Shown here piece by piece: positions 58,413-64,000 of a stretch of DNA of 64,000 nt. Source of the stretch: Rhipicephalus microplus. Taxonomy: Eukaryota > Arthropoda > Arachnida > Ixodida > Ixodidae. The stretch covers positions 69,245,906 to 69,309,905 of the forward strand of contig NC_134707.1 in NCBI RefSeq assembly GCF_043290135.1, read 5' to 3'. Numbering within the stretch: position 1 is the stretch's first letter; each line of letters begins with the position of its first letter. Below the pieces are notes generated by a model. That model searched no databases. It saw only the letters and a program-made list of their open reading frames with translations, and was not told the origin of the DNA. The position numbers and the translations under genes are program-made.

Positions 58413-58887
58413 AAAAATGCGTGAGCTACAATCTAGAAAGCATGAATAAATGGAGTCTTATAATAAAAAATAATGCCAGAAAATGCAGTAGTTCTATGCC
58501 ACACGGCGGTTCCATGCACTTGCACAAAATGTTCACAGGAAAGGCAGTCCGGTGATATCTAGGAGACCTCAGGTGGGCGAGGTTGGCTGTTCCATTCTGG
58601 AGAGCATAACCGTGCCTTCAGCGTTAAAAGTGATGATGGCACAACCTGGTTAGTATTGAGGAACGAACAAGGTTGGGAGTCCTTAAAGCGTTGGAAGGTC
58701 GGATGTCTCATGCGTTGGAATCTGAGTCGTGGCTGCGACGGACGCTTTGCTTCTAAAATGCGTGCTTGTTGACGGATTGTGACGGCGTGATGCCTGTGGG
58801 CTGGCGGTATGCAAGAAGTGCTTCCGCATCTTTCTTGGCGTTTTCCGTGGTGTTGCGGTCTGTGTAACTGCAGGCGAGAGAGCGTCT
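58413..58887. other. 3' untranslated part of the non-autonomous element
   Basis: Between the stop of the internal frame and the polypurine tract. No open frame of note, no pol motif. Confidence 0.5.
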
Positions 58888-60618
58888 CTAGCGACTTTTC
58901 TCTGTGCGAAAAAACTTGACGTCTTGGAATACTTTTTGGGTTAGAGATCTTATTTTCCGCTGTTCTTCAATTGGTGAGTGTGCTTCCGTTGAATTTCGCG
59001 TTCGTAGATGCCTTCGTTGCAGTCTATTTTGTTGTCGCATGAGGTTGCGCGCTTCGCTATGCTTGCTTTGCTGATGCTGCTCAGGAGATGGCTGTAGTGG
59101 CAAGCCTTCCGGAATGGGACATTCATTTACTTTGAGGTTTGACGCTTCCTGTAGACAGCTGATGCATGGTGAACAGGATTCTTGCTTATCGGGCATGGTT
59201 GGTGGCGCGCCATCATTGCTAGCCTGCTCTTCAGAGGCTTCTGTGACGTGGTTGATTACGGATGCTTCTGAAAGACTACTGTGTACGAGGTTTGATGTAT
59301 GATTTGCTTCTGAATTGGTTCAATTCTTGGATTGGTGACCACTGCATGAGAGTACGACATGTGACGTCGCTTCACCAGGTTGAAAATGCAAATTTCGGCA
59401 AGTCTGCGGTGCCGTAGAAATGAACTCTTGTGACAAAAAACATTGAGAGTTGACAGATAGTTCATCAGGGGCTTCTTCTTAGCGGCTCACTATGAGTGGT
59501 TCTTGCGCCTGGTAGCATGCGACGTTCCATGCGTCTGAGCCTTCGGTGTTTGGAGTTTCTGGTGGCTGCGCACTGGACGGCAACACCGCAACAGGGATAA
59601 TTCGGTAAGGTTTGAGTTGTGAATGGCCCTCTTTCTGTGCAACTAACGACGCGAGCTGTTCTGGCGCATGAATCTGGGTGGTAAGTCCAGGGCTTGGCGC
59701 AGCATCGTACAAGCTCCGCAGCTCTATCCCGACCATTGTGAGCGCGCTAGTTGTGAGATGGACATTTTGAGTCACGAAAGAGCCAAGCGATGGAAAACCA
59801 GGAGGCTAGCCAAGTCTGCGAGATGTGGAGTAAGCTGCTCCAATGGGTGAAGACTGATTTTCATTCTTTGAGTCATCTTGGTGTTGTTTGGTATTTTCCC
59901 CATGTGTCAGCTGGTCTAGCATGAACAAGGCGTCATTATGACACGAATAGTGACCGTTAGGAGCCTTTGAGGAGCTGCGTCGTAGAAAATCAGGTGGTGG
60001 ACTATGTATGCGAGACGAAGCATGAAAGGCATCAGAAGGGTGAGCGACGTCTCGTGTCGTATGTTGGTGCCACGACTTTGGAAATGCCGACTTTCGTGAA
60101 CAAGGGAGCTGCGCTTGACAGTTGGGGTTTTCCCAATATACGCATGGCCTTCTGTAAGTAAACGCATGTGCCACTTCGTTTTGAGGCACTTGTCGATTTG
60201 CGCTGGACTTTCGAATGCTTGAGGACTGCTTAGGAAATTGACGATAGTGTGCAGTTGTCTCTAAATGGTTGGCAATGAGTAAGTCTTGGTCATAGTCATT
60301 AAAACGGGTAATCATCTCCTCTTTGATTTTTTGCCATGACTCGTCGTTCTCGAATATGTGAATTAGGTAAAATTTGAATGCCTCACCGGTGACGTAGTCG
60401 CTGAAGTTTGTAACCATCTGCCGTTCCGACCAAGATGCCGCGGTAGCGTGGAGTTCGAACAAATTGAACCAGTCCTGTACGGTTCCGTCGTCCGCTGATC
60501 CGGTGTACTTGGGGATGTCGAGGTCAGCCGATAGTTCTGTCATGGTGCTGGTCGTTGTCCTCCTAGGCGATGATTCGGTAGTCAATGTACGGTCAGGGTG
60601 TCTTCTGGGGAACAGCAT
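58888..60618 (-). pseudogene. gag-derived frame of the non-autonomous LTR element, three stops
   Basis: A single 577-codon frame interrupted by TAG at 59806-59808, TAA at 59479-59481 and a TGA near 59330. The N-terminal 150 residues are capsid-like: DIPKYTGSADDGTVQDWFNLF, WSERQMVTNF, GEAFKFYL and SWQKIKEEMITRFNDYD, the fold of LTR-element gag. The rest is Gln/Ser-rich (QPSPEQHQQSKHSEARN) with basic patches and no CCHC knuckle, protease or polymerase motif. Because the stops are in phase with no frameshift, the frame was open until recently. Gag would form particles, but polymerase must come from elsewhere. Confidence 0.8.
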
Positions 60619-60672
60619 CGATGATGAGTGACTGATGAAGGGGCAGGCAGGTCTCCATCCTGTCGACTCGTG

Positions 60673-60778
60673 TGACGCTATGATGAATGGGAGATGTGGC
60701 CTGGCTCATACGCCATGTTTATTCTTTAGGCATTTCTTCTTCCTCTGCTTCTACCAACCGTCGCTACCTTCTTACGTC

Positions 60779-60781
<3 letters not shown>
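60673..60781 (-). repeat. 5' LTR of the non-autonomous element
   Basis: Partner of 58285-58393. The internal region on minus begins CACGAGTCGACAGGATGG. I could not assign a primer-binding tRNA from it. Confidence 0.9.

Positions 60782-60811
<30 letters not shown>
60782..60811. repeat. (TA)n microsatellite, right part
   Basis: Remainder of the TA array split by the LTR element, fading into tatttatatgg. Confidence 0.9.
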
Positions 60812-60812
<1 letters not shown>

Positions 60813-60955
60813 GGCGTTATGGATAACTCGAAACTTGGTAAGGAAGAATACAATATCCGAGCTCTCGTGCAGATTGGGTTCCATCTTGTATGCCTGCTTG
60901 TTGAATCGATAGTAAGCATAGTTCTCCAACGCCTTCTCCCCGTAACATTGTAACA
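60812..60955 (+). repeat. candidate 5' LTR end of the Ty3/gypsy element
   Basis: Ends ...cattgtaaca followed by ttttggtggaaagttc, the kind of LTR/internal boundary seen in tick gypsy elements. The start near 60812 lies against the TA array and may be truncated. The second LTR would lie outside the window. Confidence 0.4.
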
Positions 60956-61036
60956 TTTTGGTGGAAAGTTCAGGTCCTCACAGAATCAGTATTCTCGATT
61001 ATTCTACGAAGCGGGTGTTCCTTCGCTGCCTCTACG

Positions 61037-61189
61037 ATGGCTGATCACGACGAGAATGAGGATTCGTCGGCACCATCCCCAAGCGTGCCTCGTCAGACTG
61101 CGCAGCCTCTGACACCATTATCGCAACGAATCCCCGCACACGATTATCACTATGAAGGACAACGTGGCACATCTCCCTATTGTGATCTT
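61037..61189 (+). pseudogene. gag start of the Ty3/gypsy element, truncated
   Basis: ATG at 61037 opens a 50-codon acidic, Pro/Ser-rich N-terminus (MADHDENEDSSAPSPS). It ends at a TGA within sequence that, in another frame, already reads as the pre-RT part of pol. Capsid, zinc knuckle and protease are missing, so an internal deletion joined gag to pol near 61155. Confidence 0.65.
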
Positions 61190-64000
61190 TGAAATTTGCG
61201 CGCAAGTGTTGCCCCGAGGAGTATGCCTAGCATCACTTGCCTCAGCCAGCGACTACAACACTTCCGCTCTAACAGAGGATACGCCGTCACCTCCTAGTCT
61301 TGAGTCGGGCACTACCCGAGATGCCATAAAGAAAATGATCGCATCTGATCTCCCTGCCGTGCATGTACACGCGCTTCATAGCCTTCTTGCGTCGTATGAA
61401 GACATTTTTGATTTTCACGACCAACCACTAGGCCAAACGACAGTCGTAAAGCATCAGATTGACACCGGCGATGCAAATCCGGCATATCGGCCGGCCTATC
61501 GGATATTTTCCACAGAACTCCACGTGATCCACAAAGAAGCCGACAAGATGCTTGCTCGGAACATCATTGAGCCTTCTTCAAGCCCTTGGGCTTCGCCTGT
61601 GATCCTCGTCAAAAAGAAAGATAACAGCTGGCATCTATGTGTCGACTACCGGAATCTGAACAAGGTAATTAAAAAGGACATGTATTCCCTGCCACGGATA
61701 TAGGACGCCGTTGACTGCCTAAATGAAGCAAATTATTTTCTTCCATCGAACTTCGTTCCGGCTACTGGCAGAAAGCAGTTGATGACATGGACCATGAAAA
61801 AGCATTCATAACTCACGATGGGTTCTATCTGTTTAAAGTAAAGCCGTTCGGCTTACGCAATGCCCCAGCTACATAACGAACGATGGACGCTCTCTTTCAC
61901 AGTTTTAACTGGTCAATCTGTTTGTGTTACCTCGATGACGTTTTTGTCTTCCCACTGACATTTGAAACACACCTGGAGCATCTCTCGACTATTCTTTATG
62001 CTTTCCGCAAGGCTGGGCTTCAGTTAAACTGGTCGAAATGTCACGTCGGCTGCCGCCAACTCACTGTGCTCGGTCACCTTGTTGATTCTTCTGGTGTTTG
62101 TCTCGACCCTTGGAAAATCCGCGCAGTCAAAGATTTCTCTTTGGCGACCTCCGAGAATGACGTTCGGAGCATTCTGTACCTACTCTCCTAATTTCACATA
62201 TTTCTGCAGAATTTCGCTCACGTCGCGCGCCCACTCACGGAAATACTGGAGAAAGATGTGACTTTTGTGCGGGGACCTGAACAAGCCAGAGCATTCGCTG
62301 ACATGACCGCCAGACTTACGACGCCGCCAATTTTCGGCCACTTTGATATGTCCGCTCCCACCGAAGTGCGCACCGACGCAAGTGGCCATGGAATCAAAGC
62401 AGTTTTGGCACAAAGACAGCATGACTGCGAGCACGTCAATGCATATGCTAGGCGTCTCTTATCGCCAGCGGAAATTACTCAATCACTGAACTTGAATGCC
62501 TTGCGCTCGTCTGGGCAGTGGGTAAATTTCGGCCACATTTGTATGAACGGCCATTCACAGTTGTCACTGATCATCACGCCTTATGCTGGCTGTTGTCCTT
62601 AAAAGATACCAGTGGACGTCTCGGTTGGTGGGCTTCACGGCTACAAGAATATTCGTACACAATCGTTTACAAACTGGGCCATGACCATGAAGATACCGAC
62701 TGCTTGTCGCGTCATCCAGTCGACCCACCGGACGTTCCTGAGAGTGGCGAGTCTACTTTCCACCTTCGGCAACACTGGGAATGAGCAACGTCGTGATCTT
62801 CACTTGAGATATCACCCTTCGGCTGACCGGTCCTACATTTCCTCCATCTCTCTGTATGTTCCTGCTCTGAGACGGCGTATTGTGTCGCTACAGCATACAT
62901 TCTGAAGGACCTGAGCTGGTACTGGTCATACCCCAACATATGCATCAGACTGTCCTTGTGCAGTTACATGACATCCCCATGACTGGTCACTTAGGAGTCT
63001 CAAGAACTTATGCCCGTGTTCGACGTCACTTCTTTTGGCCTGGTTTGTATCGATCCGTTCATCGTTATGTCACTTCTTTTAAATCCTGTCAACACCGCAA
63101 AAAGCCAACATCCCTTCCATCAGGACGCCTTCAGCCCATTCACATACCATCGGAACTATTTCATAGGATAGGTCTTCACCTATTGGACCTTTCACTTTGT
63201 CGGTCAGTGGGAATATGTGAACAGCAGTCACCACGGACTACACCACTCGGTATGCCGTCACGTGAGCTCTTCGTACCAGTTGTGCAACCGACGTCGCCGA
63301 CTTTCTTCGAGAAAAAGTCATACTACATCGCAGCGCCCCTCAACAACTACTTATCGATTGGCGTCGCTACTTTCTATTCCAGGTTATACAAGACATATTG
63401 CATTCTTGCGCTACAAGACACAAGTGCATAACAGCCTATCACGCTCAAACCAACAGGCTCACATAACGACAAAATTGAACTATTACAGAAATGCTCGCCA
63501 TGTACGTTTCCAACGACCATCGCGTCTGGGACGAGGTCCTGCCATTTGTGACATTTGCCTATAATACGTCCCGGCATGATATTGCAGGCTTCTTGCCTTT
63601 TATTCTCATGTATGGACGAGAACCCACGCTACCAGTTTACACACTCCTTCCTACCGTTATCCACACATCTGACTACGTATGCGATGTAATCTCTAGAGCT
63701 CTACAGGCACGTGAAATTCCTCGCCTGCGTATTAGTGTTTTGCAAGACCGCCAACGACTGCTCTACAATGCCCGCCACCGCGACGTCAACTTCCAGCGTG
63801 GTGACATGATCCTTCTCAGCCCACGATCACGGCGAGTTGGCCTGTGCGAAACGTTGACTTCGTCATACTTGGGTCCGTACCGTGTCGTGCGTTAAGTTAT
63901 CGACGTGACCTATGAAATTAAACCATTTCACAGCACTAGCGCGCGTTTGTGTTCTGACGTTGTGCACGTCTCTCGGATGAAGCGATACCACTTGGACCAA
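61160..64000 (+). pseudogene. Ty3/gypsy pol remnant: RT, RNase H, integrase
   Basis: [48 protein letters not shown], then after a TAG and frame loss KPFGLRNAP and CYLDDVFVF (catalytic YLDD). RNase [32 protein letters not shown]. Integrase: HHCC zinc block (H-X3-H ... C-X2-C at 62970-63093). The first catalytic Asp is His, the second Asp is kept, and the Glu region is a stop. C-terminal part: PFVTFAYNTSRHD, LYNARHRDVNFQRGD. The element continues past the window edge. Several stops and frameshifts show it is dead. Confidence 0.88.

Noticed and set aside
59256..59465. A 69-residue frame inside the non-autonomous LTR element
   Set aside because: It is out of phase with the long gag-derived frame that continues on both sides.

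Overview
The window looks like repeat-dense accessory sequence from an arthropod nuclear genome, most likely a hard tick (Ixodidae). This is inference from recalled features: tRNA-headed SINEs whose 3' domains resemble tick SINEs, an RTE-clade LINE with the 3' end ...cctgactacgtccactgcagg, L1/Tx1-like LINEs with a zinc-knuckle ORF1 and a C-terminal zf-RVT motif, Ty3/gypsy debris, and AT-rich intron-like spacers. There are no bacterial operons, no CRISPR arrays, no rRNA, and no tRNA gene I would call functional.

Layout. 0-9.8 kb: SINE fragments of two families, a decayed RTE fragment, a degenerate hammerhead-ribozyme motif, a (GGAC/GGAT) minisatellite, a (TATC)n tract and a decayed ~145 bp satellite. 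9.8-20.8 kb: a minus-strand THAP-domain, P-element/THAP9-type transposase gene that I could assemble from four phase-compatible exons (20.8 to 15.2 kb). The 3' part of its last exon plus flank is tandemly duplicated (9778-13180 and 13181-16574), and a young SINE with a perfect 15 bp target duplication sits in intron 3. 21.1-24.0 kb: a ruined gag-bearing LTR element. 24.1-25.2 kb: a minisatellite and a ~237 bp tandem array capped by an inverted piece of itself. 25.3-30.3 kb: a plus-strand Tx1-like LINE, heavily decayed. 30.3-35.6 kb: mostly unrecognised, with one full-length SINE and one candidate 132 bp host exon. 35.6-38.8 kb: a minus-strand RTE LINE, nearly open, with a tRNA-Ala-like segment at its 5' end. 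39.4-44.4 kb: a complete 4,960 bp minus-strand Tx1-like LINE inserted inside a tRNA-headed SINE, with an 18 bp target duplication. 44.4-57.4 kb: mostly unrecognised AT-rich sequence with LINE scraps, SINEs, microsatellites, a second degenerate hammerhead motif and a few coding-like stretches. 57.4-58.3 kb: a signal-peptide-like first exon, then a ~330 bp foldback whose two arms each carry a hammerhead ribozyme motif of the kind known from Penelope-like retroelements. 58.3-60.8 kb: a complete non-autonomous LTR element (109 bp LTRs, gag-derived reading frame only). 60.8-64.0 kb: a Ty3/gypsy element, internally deleted and frameshifted, running off the window.

No intact host gene is visible. 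The best non-element candidates are single exons (57435-57524, 34527-34658) and unassigned coding-like stretches near 45.5-46.3 and 51.6-52.25 kb. Several lesions in otherwise young elements are one-base indels in A/T runs, so some may be assembly errors rather than true decay.
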